From NCBI GenBank assembly GCA_035292885.1, contig DATDPG010000031.1, positions 1-32,929 of the forward strand: 32,929 nt of DNA, given 5' to 3'. Positions 1 through 8,556 of the stretch are shown here, in pieces. Each line of letters opens with the position of its first letter. The stretch's first letter is position 1. The notes beneath the pieces are model-generated. The model was not told the DNA's origin, did no database searches, and saw nothing but the letters and a program-made list of their open reading frames with translations. The DNA is from Bdellovibrionota bacterium. Its GTDB lineage: Bacteria > Bdellovibrionota_G > JALEGL01 > DATDPG01. The translations under genes were made by a program, and so were the position numbers.

Positions 1-22
1 GGTCCGCGTTCCGGCCGGTAGC

Positions 23-676
23 ATGTTCGCAAGAGGAGGATGGGGTGGACCGGTCGTCGCGTTTCTATTCATGTTGACTTACGCAAACGACGTGGGTGCC
101 GCCGACGATGGAATTCGGCGCCACAGCGCCGCCGAGGCCGATCTTGCGGATCATCTGACAGAAACGACATCGGTCGACGACTATTTCGGCCAGCTCCACA
201 GGACGTACGTCGCTCTCCCACCCGAAGAACGGAACGAATATGTCTCCAGATTAGCCGCCTTTTTGAACGGGCCGTACGTTGAACCGGTCGTGCGTCTCCA
301 CGCCGGACCCATCGGAATCTACAACGGTTCCGTGATCAAATATGTCAGCTGTGAATTCTTGACGGATCGATACGATGAATTAAACGCCAAAGTGTCCCAA
401 GGTTTCTTGGATGGAGATCAAGTGGGTGAACTAGTCGCACTAGAACGTCTCTTGAAGAGGGAAAGCGATCTCCGAAAAACTGAATACACGTTCGAGGCCA
501 ACGGGAAACTCTACTACGACGGAAATGCCTGGATGAATTCACCGATTTCGCCAAAGACGGCGCTCCTTCCGGAAGTGGACCTGTCCTGGTGCTCCGATTA
601 CTTGGAGGGCGGATATCTCCAAGATGCTCGAAGATTCCCGGCCCGCCCATCGAGTCTACCGTTCGAGACGCGCTAA
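23..676 (+). CDS. Secreted protein of unknown function
   Basis: 217 residues. I do not recognise the family. The N-terminus reads as a Sec signal peptide: a short Arg-containing start, a hydrophobic stretch at about residues 10-21 (VVAFLFMLTY) and a likely cut after V-G-A near residue 27. The rest is soluble, acidic to neutral, with two Cys (near residues 109 and 191) that could pair in the periplasm. The ATG at 23 has no clear Shine-Dalgarno sequence. The next in-frame ATG, at 71, would destroy the signal peptide, so 23 is preferred. The gene converges on the methyltransferase gene and overlaps its 3' end by 21 bases. Function cannot be inferred from the neighbours because they are on the other strand. 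Confidence 0.7.
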   Translation: MFARGGWGGPVVAFLFMLTYANDVGAADDGIRRHSAAEADLADHLTETTSVDDYFGQLHRTYVALPPEERNEYVSRLAAFLNGPYVEPVVRLHAGPIGIYNGSVIKYVSCEFLTDRYDELNAKVSQGFLDGDQVGELVALERLLKRESDLRKTEYTFEANGKLYYDGNAWMNSPISPKTALLPEVDLSWCSDYLEGGYLQDARRFPARPSSLPFETR

Positions 677-1417
677 ACCCACGTAGCCGAGAATTCGAGA
701 CCCGCTGAATCTAAATTCCAGTTCATCGGAAACACTGCCGGTACGCAGTAGATCGAAAAAGGCCTTTGTGAATATTTTAGGGCGCGTCCCCCGGAACTCT
801 TGAATTCGGAGGCCATATCGCCCGCACAACCGCACGAGTTCGTTCGGCCGAATGAACAGGTGATACAGGTGCAGTCGTTTGGGCGTATTAGCGACTACCC
901 ATTCGACTCCTTTGATGACGATCAGCCAACTCATCCAGTTTCGGTTAAAGGCGTGGAAGAAAAAGATCCCTTCCGGACGAAGAATGCGCCGCACCTCGGA
1001 AATAATTTTTTCCGGATCCTCCACATGTTCGAGAAAATCCATGGCGCAGACGACATCGAAGCTCTTCGGTCGAAAGGGGAGGTAGTAAGCATCCGCGCAT
1101 CCGAATTCGACCCGGCGGGTTTTATCATGTTGCCTCGCGACGAGTAGGCTTTCTTTGGAAACATCCACAGCTTTCACGCGGTGGCCGGCTTTGGCCAACG
1201 CGTTAGAAACGAATCCGCCACCGCATCCGATATCGAGAACGTCGCACGATTTTTCACCGTACGTTCGGCCGATCTCTTCAAGCACCCAAGGGTTCCGGAG
1301 CCGCGTTTCGGCGCGCAGCAGCGCCACGGGGTCGTCCTGTGCTGTGTACCAACGGTCGCCGAGCTGGTTGTAGATCTCCAGGTCTATTTTTTCGGTGTTT
1401 GAACCGTGCCGCGCCAT
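656..1417 (-). CDS. SAM-dependent methyltransferase, UbiG/UbiE-like
   Basis: 253 residues from the ATG at 1417, a class I Rossmann-fold methyltransferase. The SAM-binding motif I is DVLDIGCGGGFVSNAL at about residues 62-77, the acidic end of strand 2 is in VKAVDVS, and the motif 'VVCAMDFLEHVEDPEKII' is typical of UbiG/UbiE O- or C-methyltransferases. The frame is open upstream to 1636, but residues encoded there are Arg/Ser-rich antisense of the upstream gene; homology-like sequence begins with 'GSNTEKIDLEIYNQLGDRWY'. The gene overlaps the upstream membrane-protein gene by 34 bases and is last in the operon with the type III PKS, so a methylation of the polyketide product is likely (inference). 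A ubiquinone role is less likely because no other ubi gene is near. Confidence 0.85.
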   Translation of the reverse strand: MARHGSNTEKIDLEIYNQLGDRWYTAQDDPVALLRAETRLRNPWVLEEIGRTYGEKSCDVLDIGCGGGFVSNALAKAGHRVKAVDVSKESLLVARQHDKTRRVEFGCADAYYLPFRPKSFDVVCAMDFLEHVEDPEKIISEVRRILRPEGIFFFHAFNRNWMSWLIVIKGVEWVVANTPKRLHLYHLFIRPNELVRLCGRYGLRIQEFRGTRPKIFTKAFFDLLRTGSVSDELEFRFSGSRILGYVGLARLER

Positions 1418-1890
1418 ATCCAGTTCCAATAAATGGTTTGATAAAGACCGTACATGACAAGAAACCCTAAAAGCCCGCGCAAAAAGAAAGCGTAAAACGG
1501 AACGTGGGGAACCCAAGCCGATGGAAGATGCGCTTCTCCCATATGAAGAGCCGGCCAGAGAGCGACCGGAAGGACGAGGACGATCGGGTGAATCAAGAAA
1601 AGAAGCGCATGAACCCACTGTTCGCCAGGGGCGCAATGGTCGGAGTGAACGAATTCATCTTTCGTCACGAAAAGGGATGAGACGACCACGCACGCCCCGT
1701 ATAGGATGAGATTCACTGGGCTCGGTGGAATTCGAAAAAGAAAAACGAAACAGCCGATCACCGTAAGCGTATCGAGCGGATGGCCGATTTTTTCCCAACG
1801 CGGCAGGCCGCGCCGGTAATGAAAATAAAACTCATCGACGAACATCAATAGGGCCTGAAAAGCGTACGGAAGGAATACGACCCACCACAT
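1384..1890 (-). CDS. Small integral membrane protein in the PKS operon
   Basis: 168 residues with about four to five hydrophobic segments, near residues 1-17, 40-54, 58-75, 90-112 and 130-150. Family not recognised with certainty. A motif with charged and His residues, 'DEFYFHYRRGLPRWEKIGHPLD', lies between the first two segments and could form a membrane-surface active or binding site. The ATG at 1890 follows the PKS stop codon by only three bases, which points to co-transcription and probably translational coupling. Its 3' end overlaps the methyltransferase start. Placed between a type III PKS and a methyltransferase, it may modify or handle a lipid-like product in the membrane (inference only). 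Confidence 0.75.
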   Translation of the reverse strand: MWWVVFLPYAFQALLMFVDEFYFHYRRGLPRWEKIGHPLDTLTVIGCFVFLFRIPPSPVNLILYGACVVVSSLFVTKDEFVHSDHCAPGEQWVHALLFLIHPIVLVLPVALWPALHMGEAHLPSAWVPHVPFYAFFLRGLLGFLVMYGLYQTIYWNWIWRGTVQTPKK

Positions 1891-1893
1891 GGC

Positions 1894-3048
1894 TTACCGT
1901 TTTTCCAAGAGACACCCTCCAGCCGTCAGCCCCGGGCCGAACGTTACACTCGCGATCAACGATCCCGCCAAGACCGCGGGATCTTCGGCCATCTGCCTCC
2001 ATATATAAGGAAGCGTGGCGGAGGACATGTTGCCGTAAGAACGAAGGACGGACCGGCTATGGGCGATCTGATCTTCCCTTAGGCGGAGCGTGTCCAAAAC
2101 GCGGTCGAGAATGGCCGGACCTCCCGGATGAAGCGCGATCAAGATTCGATCGCGTTTTTTCTGGAAATCCATTTCAGCCTCAGCAAAAAGGCGTTCCAAA
2201 AAATGCTCGATCGCGCGGGCCGTCAGGATCGGGACATCGCGCGAGAGCGTCATCGTGAAACCCCAGTCCGAGCAGAGCCACGTCATTGCATCTGTTGAAT
2301 CGGGCAAGAGCTCTTCTCGAACCGCCAGCAATACAAAACTTGGAGACGGGTTCGCGGCGTTCTCGATCTTTCGCTCCAAGGAATACCGGATATGGCCGTC
2401 GGCGAAGAGGCTTTGGACGACAAACTGATCCGGTGTGTGGAGGGAAGGATTGAGATGAAGTGTACAGAGTTCCGTGTGTGCGATGTCGGCTCTGCCCCGC
2501 CCGCTCTGAAGAAATCCGCGGGCGATGCGAAGCGCGGGGATCGTTCCGTAACATCCCATGTGATAGGCGTGCGTAACGGTCGTCCGTTCCCCCCACCCAT
2601 TTTGAGCGACGACTTCTTGCGCCGCGCTCGGGGAGACATATCCGGTGCATGAGACATGAATAAGATCGTCGGGAGGCGCACTGTCCGCCGGATACCATCT
2701 TTCAAATAAATCCGAGACACGTTCACGGAAAAAACGCATTCGCGCCTCGAGACCCAGTCCTTCCGGTCGGTCGAGTAAGCGAAAAATTTTCATTTCCGGC
2801 CAATTCGTATGTTGAAAATCGGAAAGTTCATGCCGACGGGTCAAAATTTGGCCGACGTTACAGCCGTAACGGTCGACGAGAGTTCTCATTTTTTCTCGAA
2901 TTGTGTCGACCGCTTGACCCGACGCCCGAAGTTTTGTGGCTTCGGCCTGCGTATGGGCCTCGGCCAACCACCGACCCGCAACTTCTTGTTTGATCTCGTA
3001 CGGCGGGAGAAGCGGTTGGAAGTTCGTTAAGACGATGGGGTCCGACAT
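1894..3048 (-). CDS. Type III polyketide synthase (chalcone/stilbene synthase family)
   Basis: 384 residues, the usual length for a type III PKS with a thiolase fold. The Cys-His-Asn triad can be placed: Cys166 in 'HMGCYGTIPALRIA', His307 in 'IALHPGGPAILD' and Asn340 in 'SYGNMSSATLPYIW'. The C-terminal 'FGPGLTAGGCLLEKR' matches the glycine-rich end of the family. Members condense malonyl-CoA units onto an acyl-CoA starter; bacterial ones commonly make alkylresorcinols, alkylpyrones or tetrahydroxynaphthalene, and which applies here cannot be read from sequence. It opens a three-gene minus-strand operon with a membrane protein and a methyltransferase. Only 29 bases separate its start from the divergent ABC ATPase gene, so promoters for the two must overlap or lie inside coding sequence. 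Confidence 0.88.
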   Translation of the reverse strand: MSDPIVLTNFQPLLPPYEIKQEVAGRWLAEAHTQAEATKLRASGQAVDTIREKMRTLVDRYGCNVGQILTRRHELSDFQHTNWPEMKIFRLLDRPEGLGLEARMRFFRERVSDLFERWYPADSAPPDDLIHVSCTGYVSPSAAQEVVAQNGWGERTTVTHAYHMGCYGTIPALRIARGFLQSGRGRADIAHTELCTLHLNPSLHTPDQFVVQSLFADGHIRYSLERKIENAANPSPSFVLLAVREELLPDSTDAMTWLCSDWGFTMTLSRDVPILTARAIEHFLERLFAEAEMDFQKKRDRILIALHPGGPAILDRVLDTLRLREDQIAHSRSVLRSYGNMSSATLPYIWRQMAEDPAVLAGSLIASVTFGPGLTAGGCLLEKR

Positions 3049-3077
3049 CGGCCGGTTGTACCAAAGGGTTTCCTAAC

Positions 3078-4088
3078 TTGAAAGGGGTCAGGCCGTCCGA
3101 TACGTTGAACGAACACGTGCAATCGACGCTTCTGGACGTTCGGAGTCTCTCCATCGGGTTCCGGGCGGGGAAAAAATTTCATCGAGCGGTCGACCAGATT
3201 TCGTTTCATCTGGAACGGGGGGAAACATTTTCCCTCGTCGGAGAATCCGGCTGCGGTAAAACGGTCACGGCTCTTTCGCTTCTTCGCCTGATTACGTATC
3301 CCCCCGGAAAAATCGAGTCGGGGGAGATCCGCTATGACGGCCGGGATCTCTTGCAAATTCCCCTCGGCCAGATGCGCCGCATTCGTGGAAAAGAAATCGC
3401 GATGATTTTTCAGGAGCCGATGACGTCCCTCAATCCGGTGTTCACCGTCGGAGACCAAATTGCCGAAGCGATCGAAGTTCACCAACGGGTCGGATCCCAC
3501 GAAGCCAAGGCAAGAGCGTGCGAGGCCATGCATCGAGTCGGGTTTCCGGCTCCCAAAGAGCGGTACGACGATTATCCGCACCAAATGAGCGGCGGGATGC
3601 GCCAGAGGATCATGATCGCGATGGCGCTCTCCTGTAATCCGAAAGTTTTGGTCGCGGACGAACCGACGACGGCTTTGGACGTGACGATTCAGGCGCAGAT
3701 CTTGGCGCTTATCGACCAGCTTCAAGAGGAGACTCAAATGGGCGTGCTTCTCATTACGCACGACCTCGGCGTCGTCGCTGAAGTGGCCGATCGTGTCGCC
3801 GTTATGTACGCAGGCGTCATCGTCGAATTGGCGAATGTGAAGAATCTTTTTGCTCACCCTCGGCACCCTTATACCCAAGCGCTCTATCGATCGATTCCGA
3901 GGCCCGGCGCGCATAGTTCCAAGGAAAAACTGGAGGTGATTCCGGGTCGCGTCCCCCCGCTGGGCGCGGTCCCGCCGTATTGCCGCTTTTACGATCGGTG
4001 TCCTCTCGCCGCGGCGGAGTGTAAAGAGCGCGAACCGGATTTACGGGAAGTCAGTCCGGGCCATTTTGTCCGTTGCATAAAAGCATGA
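3078..4088 (+). CDS. oppD: Oligopeptide/dipeptide ABC transporter ATPase, OppD/DppD type
   Basis: 336 residues. Walker A is GESGCGKT at residues 55-62, the Q-loop is in '[20 protein letters not shown]', the ABC signature is 'MSGGMRQRI' and Walker B with catalytic Glu is '[12 protein letters not shown]'. The C-terminal oligopeptide-type extension holds four Cys ('[15 protein letters not shown]' and a final C), the pattern linked to an Fe-S cluster in some DppD proteins. The start is uncertain: TTG at 3078 has AAAGGG about nine bases upstream; GTG at 3117 is an alternative closer to the first conserved residues. It overlaps the next ATPase gene by ATGA. No permease or substrate-binding protein gene lies nearby, so the ATPases must work with partners encoded elsewhere. 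Confidence 0.9.
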   Translation: MKGVRPSDTLNEHVQSTLLDVRSLSIGFRAGKKFHRAVDQISFHLERGETFSLVGESGCGKTVTALSLLRLITYPPGKIESGEIRYDGRDLLQIPLGQMRRIRGKEIAMIFQEPMTSLNPVFTVGDQIAEAIEVHQRVGSHEAKARACEAMHRVGFPAPKERYDDYPHQMSGGMRQRIMIAMALSCNPKVLVADEPTTALDVTIQAQILALIDQLQEETQMGVLLITHDLGVVAEVADRVAVMYAGVIVELANVKNLFAHPRHPYTQALYRSIPRPGAHSSKEKLEVIPGRVPPLGAVPPYCRFYDRCPLAAAECKEREPDLREVSPGHFVRCIKA

Positions 4089-5047
4089 CGCCGCTTTTGG
4101 AAGTTCAGCGGCTCCGAAAATGGTTTCCGATCCGGGCCGGTCTTTTGCGCCGACCGAAAGGGAATGTTCACGCCGTGGAGAACATTTCTCTGGAAGTAAA
4201 CGAAGGCGAAACCGTAGGTCTGGTCGGAGAATCGGGCTGTGGAAAGACGACGTTGGGGCGCATGATCCTGCGGCTGGTGGAGCCGACGGCAGGGAGTGTC
4301 CGGTTTGAGGGAGAAGACGTCACCGCCATGGCCGAGGACCAACTCCGAGCCTGGCGGCGAAAAGCGCAGATGATTTTTCAGGACCCGTACGGATCGCTCA
4401 ATCCTCGGATGAAGATTCAAGACATCGTCGGCGAGGCGCTGGTGATTCATCGTCTGGCGCCGCACAAGGAAATTCCCGATCGTGTGGCCGCTCTCCTGGA
4501 AACGGTCGGTCTTTCGTCGGACACGCTTTACAAATTTCCCCATGAGTTCAGCGGCGGGCAGCGCCAGAGAATCGGAATCGCCCGGGCGCTGGCCGTTCAA
4601 CCGAAATTCATTGTCGCCGATGAGCCGGTTTCCGCGCTCGACGTTTCCATACAGGCGCAGATCATGAATCTCCTTTTGGACCTCCGAAAAAAATTCAAGC
4701 TCTCCTACCTCTTCATCTCCCACGATTTGCGCGTGGTGGAGTTCATCTCGGATCGCGTCGCCGTGATGTATCTCGGGCGCCTGATGGAGCTGCTGCCGGG
4801 CTTAGGTCTTTCGCAAGCGGCCAAGCATCCGTACACGAAGGCACTCTTGGCATCTGTGCCGATTCCGGATCCATCCAGGCGGCGAACGCGAATCGTTTTG
4901 GGAGGTGACGTTCCGAATCCTGCGAGTCCTCCTTCGGGATGTGTCTTTCATCCAAGATGCCCGATCGCCGAGAGCCGGTGCAAAACGGAAGTGCCTGTGT
5001 TAAGGCAGATTGCGCCCGGCCATACCGTGGCCTGTCATTTCGTATGA
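4085..5047 (+). CDS. oppF: Oligopeptide/dipeptide ABC transporter ATPase, OppF/DppF type
   Basis: 320 residues from the ATG at 4085, which overlaps the stop of the preceding gene (ATGA). An in-frame TTG four codons earlier is possible but less likely. Walker A is GESGCGKT, the Q-loop is '[16 protein letters not shown]', the signature is '[15 protein letters not shown]', Walker B is '[12 protein letters not shown]', and the H-loop is '[12 protein letters not shown]'. The Cys-containing C-terminal extension ('[14 protein letters not shown]') is again of the oligopeptide type. OppD and OppF normally form the asymmetric ATPase dimer of a peptide importer. The stop codon overlaps the RNase J start by ATGA, so three functionally different proteins share one tightly coupled operon. 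Confidence 0.9.
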   Translation: MTPLLEVQRLRKWFPIRAGLLRRPKGNVHAVENISLEVNEGETVGLVGESGCGKTTLGRMILRLVEPTAGSVRFEGEDVTAMAEDQLRAWRRKAQMIFQDPYGSLNPRMKIQDIVGEALVIHRLAPHKEIPDRVAALLETVGLSSDTLYKFPHEFSGGQRQRIGIARALAVQPKFIVADEPVSALDVSIQAQIMNLLLDLRKKFKLSYLFISHDLRVVEFISDRVAVMYLGRLMELLPGLGLSQAAKHPYTKALLASVPIPDPSRRRTRIVLGGDVPNPASPPSGCVFHPRCPIAESRCKTEVPVLRQIAPGHTVACHFV

Positions 5048-6702
5048 AAAAAACGCTCAAAATCCTTCCGATCGGAGGTCTGGGAGAGATCGGAATGAAC
5101 CTGATGGTCGTTCAGTACGGCTCCGAGGCGATCGTCGTCGATTGCGGCATCATGTTCTCCGACCACCATTTGCCGGGAATCGACCTGATCGTCCCGGACT
5201 TCAGCTATCTTTTGGAACCCCAAATCAATTTTAGCGCGATCGTTCTAACCCACGGGCACGAGGACCACATCGGCGCCGTCCCGTTTCTCCTTCGGGAGCG
5301 GAATGTCCCGATCTACGGCTCCCGCTTTACGCTGGCGTTGGTCAAGGAAAAACTTCGGGAACATGAGCTCCTGCGCGATGCCGAATTGGAGCTCGTGAAA
5401 GACGGAGATCAGGTCACGATCGGGCCGTTTCGGATCGAGTTCGTCCGGATGAGCCATTCCATCGCGGATGCGATGGGGCTCGCGATCGAAACGCCCGAGG
5501 GGACGATTTTTCATACGGGCGATTTCAAAATTGATCCCAAACCGGCCGACGGGAGGACCACCGATCTGGAAAGAATCGGCGTGCTGGGGAAAAAGGGAGT
5601 CCTGCTTCTTCTATCGGACAGCACGAACGTGGATGTGCCGGGGACGAGCCTTTCCGAAAGTTCGGTTCGCCAAGATCTCGAAAAATTGATCGGCGACGCG
5701 CCCGGCTGGGTGATCGTCGCCTGCTTTGCTTCGCACATCCCGAGGCTCAAGCAGGTCACCGAGATCGCTTTGGCGTCCGACAAGAAGGTCCTTCTGGCGG
5801 GGCGATCGATGATTCAAAACGTCGGGATCGGTCGCGAGCTTGGCTACCTGCGTTTTCCCGACGATTTGTTGATCGACATCTCCGATGTGGGGCGGTTGCC
5901 GCGCGACCGGGTCGTTATCGTGGCTACCGGGACGCAGGGGGAGCCGCGATCCGCTCTTGCGCGAATGGCGATCGATCAGCACAAGGAGCTCAAAGTGCTT
6001 CCGGGGGACCGGGTGGTGCTTTCGTCGCGTTTCATTCCGGGGAACGAGCGGGCGATTTTTTCCATCGTAAACCACATGTATCGCCGGGGGGCGGAAGTCT
6101 TCACGAACCGAGGTTCGGATATCCATGTATCGGGGCATGCGTACCGGGAAGACCTGAAGACCATGCTGAAGACAGTCCGGCCGCAATATTTCGTGCCGGT
6201 GCACGGGGAATTTCGGCATTTGGTGGAGCATGTGAAACTAGCGCACGAGACCGGAATGCCGAAGGAGAGGGCCTTTCTGCTCGAAGACGGCATGGGGGTT
6301 ACATTTTCCGGCGGGGTTGCCAAGCGCCTTCCGCCGCTCGATCTGCGCCGGTCTGTATTGGACGGTCGCGAACTGGGAGACATCGGAAGCGCGGTCCTGC
6401 GCGACCGCCGCCAATTGGCGGAAACCGGGATGGTGGTGGTGGTGGCGATTTTGGACGCGCATTCCGGCGAACTGGTTCGCGGACCCGAACTCTTCGCCAG
6501 AGGCGTGGCGTTTGAGGAAGTGGCCGAGGATCTCATGGCGGAAGCCAAGGAGGTCGTTCGCGACACATTGGAGGATTTTGGCCCCGAGGCGCGCACGGAG
6601 AACGTCGCCGTGCAGGAGGAGATCCGCCTGGCCCTCCGCCGATTCTTCAAAAACGCCCTCGACCGCAAGCCGGTCGTTATTCCGATCGTCCTCGAGGTTT
6701 GA
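5044..6702 (+). CDS. rnj: Ribonuclease J
   Basis: 552 residues, a standard RNase J length. It is a metallo-beta-lactamase/beta-CASP nuclease that acts as a 5'-3' exonuclease and endonuclease in RNA turnover. The zinc-binding motif HGHEDH is at residues 70-75, further ligands lie in 'FHTGDFKID' and 'PVHGEFRH', and the beta-CASP region has 'HVSGHA'. The C-terminal domain follows ('[22 protein letters not shown]'). The frame is open from 4939, but ATG 5044 is chosen because it overlaps the ABC gene stop by ATGA and begins with the typical '[14 protein letters not shown]'. A weak terminator follows. A decayed copy of the part encoding the C-terminal domain is found at 7966-8150. The rnj-ftsK-lolA order seems to be the ancestral backbone here. 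Confidence 0.96.
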   Translation: MKKTLKILPIGGLGEIGMNLMVVQYGSEAIVVDCGIMFSDHHLPGIDLIVPDFSYLLEPQINFSAIVLTHGHEDHIGAVPFLLRERNVPIYGSRFTLALVKEKLREHELLRDAELELVKDGDQVTIGPFRIEFVRMSHSIADAMGLAIETPEGTIFHTGDFKIDPKPADGRTTDLERIGVLGKKGVLLLLSDSTNVDVPGTSLSESSVRQDLEKLIGDAPGWVIVACFASHIPRLKQVTEIALASDKKVLLAGRSMIQNVGIGRELGYLRFPDDLLIDISDVGRLPRDRVVIVATGTQGEPRSALARMAIDQHKELKVLPGDRVVLSSRFIPGNERAIFSIVNHMYRRGAEVFTNRGSDIHVSGHAYREDLKTMLKTVRPQYFVPVHGEFRHLVEHVKLAHETGMPKERAFLLEDGMGVTFSGGVAKRLPPLDLRRSVLDGRELGDIGSAVLRDRRQLAETGMVVVVAILDAHSGELVRGPELFARGVAFEEVAEDLMAEAKEVVRDTLEDFGPEARTENVAVQEEIRLALRRFFKNALDRKPVVIPIVLEV

Positions 6703-6713
6703 CAGACAGCGGC

Positions 6714-6737
6714 GGCGTCGCCACGCCTCAGTTTTTT
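6714..6737 (+). terminator. Candidate intrinsic terminator after rnj
   Basis: A five-pair GC stem, GGCGT (6714-6718) with ACGCC (6723-6727), and a four-base loop are followed after four bases by a run of six T at 6732-6737. The stem is short, so it may be weak, but it lies 11 bases after the rnj stop and ends the ABC-rnj operon in the right place. Confidence 0.5.
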
Positions 6738-6816
6738 AAAGTTTGCACGGCGCGCTGCATCAGAGTATAGCCCGTTCGAAGTGCTCTCCCACTCCCAACC
6801 TGATGTGAGGTGATTT

Positions 6817-7965
6817 GTGCGAAATATAAAGTTCCTTTTAACAGTTTCGGTAACCCTGATGCTCGGCGGTCTGGTCAGACCGACGGCGACTTTGGGAGCT
6901 CCCTGTGTCCCCGATGACGGCGACCGGATCTTTGGGGGTAGCGTCGATCCTTCGGGAGTGGCAGTGGATACCGCCGGGAATCTTTATGTGGCAGATTACG
7001 CAGGCGACCAGGTACTCGGATACAACAGCCCCCTTACGGACCAGACCGCTGACCGGATGCTTGTGGGCCTCAATGATCCCAAAGGCATCGCGTTCGGCCC
7101 TGACGGCAACCTATATGTCGTGGATACTAAAAACAAGCAGGTTGTCAGGTACAATAGCCCTTCTTTCTCGGGTCCCTTCTCCGTACTTGGATCTACAACC
7201 CATCTCTATTGGTTGGCGATCGACTCCCTCGGCAAATTCTATGTCTCGGATCTGAAACGCGTGTTTATCTTCGACTTTGGCAGTGGGGTGACCACCATCA
7301 ATGTTCCCTTCGCGATAGGGGGGCTGGCCGTGGACGGTGCGGGCAATCTCTTTGTCTCGGATCCGAAGGGTGGCCGTGTGTTTGAGTATGACAGTCCCCA
7401 CGTAACAAACCAGGCACCGAACAGGACGATTACAGGATTAAATACTCCTATAGGTTTGACCTACGCCGGCGGCAAGCTCTATGTTGCGGACAACGGTGAC
7501 AACCAGATCGTGGTTTATGATAACCCGACCACGAACCTGACTCCAGACGGGTTCATCGGGGCTGGAGAACTCCATAGTCCTGACGGTGTGGCAGTAGATG
7601 GGTCCGGCAATGTCTTTGTGATGGAGGAGTACAGCAATCGCGTCCTGGAGTTCGACGCTAACCATGTTACGGGAGCATCGAATATTCAGCTCGTTAGCGG
7701 TTCCCCAATGGGGGGGAACAGCGCGACCCTGTCGTGGGCGACGACGGCTGAAACCGACCTCGAAGGCTTTAACGTCGCAGCGTGTGACAATAAGGGCACC
7801 CGCGTTCAGCTGAATCCGAGCCTGATCCGGTGCGAGCAGTGTATTACCGGACTGGGAAGCTCGTATTCGTTCATCGTCCCCGACAAGCCGGCCGGGAGCA
7901 CGGACGTCTTCATTGAAGTGGTGCACCAGAATACCACGGTGGAAACCTTCGGCCCGGCTCAGTAA
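6817..7965 (+). CDS. Secreted NHL-repeat beta-propeller protein
   Basis: 382 residues from a GTG start with a good ribosome-binding site (GAGGTGA just upstream). The signal peptide is at residues 1-27 (hydrophobic core VSVTLMLGGLV, cut near TLGA). Six NHL-type repeats of the form 'GVAVD..GNLYVADY..DQVLGYNSP' span about residues 40-285 and would fold as a six-bladed propeller. About 95 C-terminal residues ('SATLSWATTAETDLEGFNV...') look like a fibronectin-III-like beta-sandwich with three Cys. NHL propellers usually bind protein, peptide or carbohydrate; the ligand here is unknown. Its codon use looks less GC-biased than that of rnj. It sits between intact rnj and a decayed rnj copy, so it is likely an insertion into an older locus. 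Confidence 0.85.
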   Translation: MRNIKFLLTVSVTLMLGGLVRPTATLGAPCVPDDGDRIFGGSVDPSGVAVDTAGNLYVADYAGDQVLGYNSPLTDQTADRMLVGLNDPKGIAFGPDGNLYVVDTKNKQVVRYNSPSFSGPFSVLGSTTHLYWLAIDSLGKFYVSDLKRVFIFDFGSGVTTINVPFAIGGLAVDGAGNLFVSDPKGGRVFEYDSPHVTNQAPNRTITGLNTPIGLTYAGGKLYVADNGDNQIVVYDNPTTNLTPDGFIGAGELHSPDGVAVDGSGNVFVMEEYSNRVLEFDANHVTGASNIQLVSGSPMGGNSATLSWATTAETDLEGFNVAACDNKGTRVQLNPSLIRCEQCITGLGSSYSFIVPDKPAGSTDVFIEVVHQNTTVETFGPAQ

Positions 7966-8150
7966 AACGGTATGGACTGGATACGCGGCTCCGCCCTCTG
8001 AGGACAGCGTTCGGGAGTTTTTACCGGGATGGTCGGTCTGATCGCGATTCTGGACGCTCACTCGGGGCAACTGGTTCGCGGCCCCGAACTCTTCGCCAGG
8101 GGTCTGGCATTTGAAGAGACGGCTGAGGACCTTTCAGAAAGCCTTTCGCG
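7966..8150 (+). pseudogene. Decayed copy of the RNase J C-terminal coding region
   Basis: Reading from directly after the NHL gene stop, the frame gives a sequence that aligns with RNase J residues from about 440: 'IRGSAL' then an in-frame TGA, then '[16 protein letters not shown]' and '[21 protein letters not shown]'. The intact gene has 'IGSAVL...[16 protein letters not shown]' and '[21 protein letters not shown]'. Identity is about 75-80% over the best 35 residues and many DNA differences fall at third codon positions, so this is an old coding copy and not recent duplication. Similarity fades after about 8140. An ATG-initiated frame from 8029 to 8253 exists, but its second half runs into AT-rich DNA and it is not considered a gene. 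It may be a remnant of a second rnj or a displaced 3' end. Confidence 0.8.
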
Positions 8151-8248
8151 CGTTACCAGGGTTGCGGCAAGGAGTGCTCGGAGACCTCAGAAATCGAACG
8201 CTATTTTTTTATTTTTAATGGACATCTATTTGTTATTATTGTTTATTT

Positions 8249-8277
8249 TATAATAATTGTAAACACGTTAAAAGTGT
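8249..8277 (+). promoter_or_regulatory. Candidate promoter and operator of the VapBC-type pair
   Basis: The 80 bases before the antitoxin start are strikingly AT-rich. A perfect -10 box TATAAT lies at 8249-8254; no convincing -35 box is seen. Downstream, ACAC (8263-8266) and GTGT (8274-8277) form a small inverted repeat between the -10 box and the start codon, a usual place for autoregulation by a VapB dimer. The operator role is inference. Confidence 0.4.
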
Positions 8278-8292
8278 GCTACACATAAAGCC

Positions 8293-8556
8293 GTGCAAGA
8301 TAAGACGCAATCTGGAAAGGATAAGAAGCGAAATCTCACGCTCCGCTTGGACGCAAACTTGATCCGAAAAGCGCGTGTTTTGGCCGCTCAGCGGGGGGCA
8401 TCCATCAGTCGATTGCTCTCAAAACAGATCGAACTGCTCGTTCGCGACGAAGATCGGTACAACGTCGCCAAACGGAAATCACTTGAATGGATAAGACAGG
8501 GCTTTCATTTGGGAGGAAAGATCACAGCGACGCGGGATGAATGGCATGAACGATGA
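8293..8556 (+). CDS. VapB-type antitoxin
   Basis: 87 residues from a GTG start. The sequence 'KKRNLTLRLDANLIRKARVLAAQRGASISRLLSKQIELLV' is a ribbon-helix-helix-type DNA-binding segment (strand, then two helices) of the kind seen in DUF6364-like antitoxins paired with PIN toxins. The C-terminal part ('WIRQGFHLGGKITATRDEWHER') would wrap the toxin active site. It overlaps the toxin gene by 20 bases, the typical organisation of a type II module. It is expected to neutralise the PIN nuclease and repress its own promoter. Located in the rnj-ftsK accessory insert with AT-rich flanking DNA, which fits horizontal gain. Confidence 0.82.
   Translation: MQDKTQSGKDKKRNLTLRLDANLIRKARVLAAQRGASISRLLSKQIELLVRDEDRYNVAKRKSLEWIRQGFHLGGKITATRDEWHER

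Noticed and set aside
1418-1636. N-terminal extension of the methyltransferase
   Set aside because: The 73 extra residues are Ser/Arg-rich antisense of the membrane-protein gene, and family similarity begins after ATG 1417.
3027-3914. A minus-strand frame under the first ABC ATPase gene
   Set aside because: Complement of strong ABC motifs on the plus strand; composition is that of a shadow.
4939-5043. N-terminal extension of RNase J
   Set aside because: It would overlap the OppF gene by over 100 bases; ATG 5044 gives the ATGA overlap and the standard RNase J start.
6425-6450. Run of GGT/GTG triplets in rnj as a microsatellite
   Set aside because: It encodes a normal Val-rich strand of the C-terminal domain; only about four triplets, so nothing beyond coding constraint is needed.
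8029-8253. A 74-codon frame that could be a small gene
   Set aside because: Its first half is a degraded RNase J segment whose upstream homology has an in-frame stop, and its second half is translated AT-rich intergenic DNA. Treated as part of a pseudogene.
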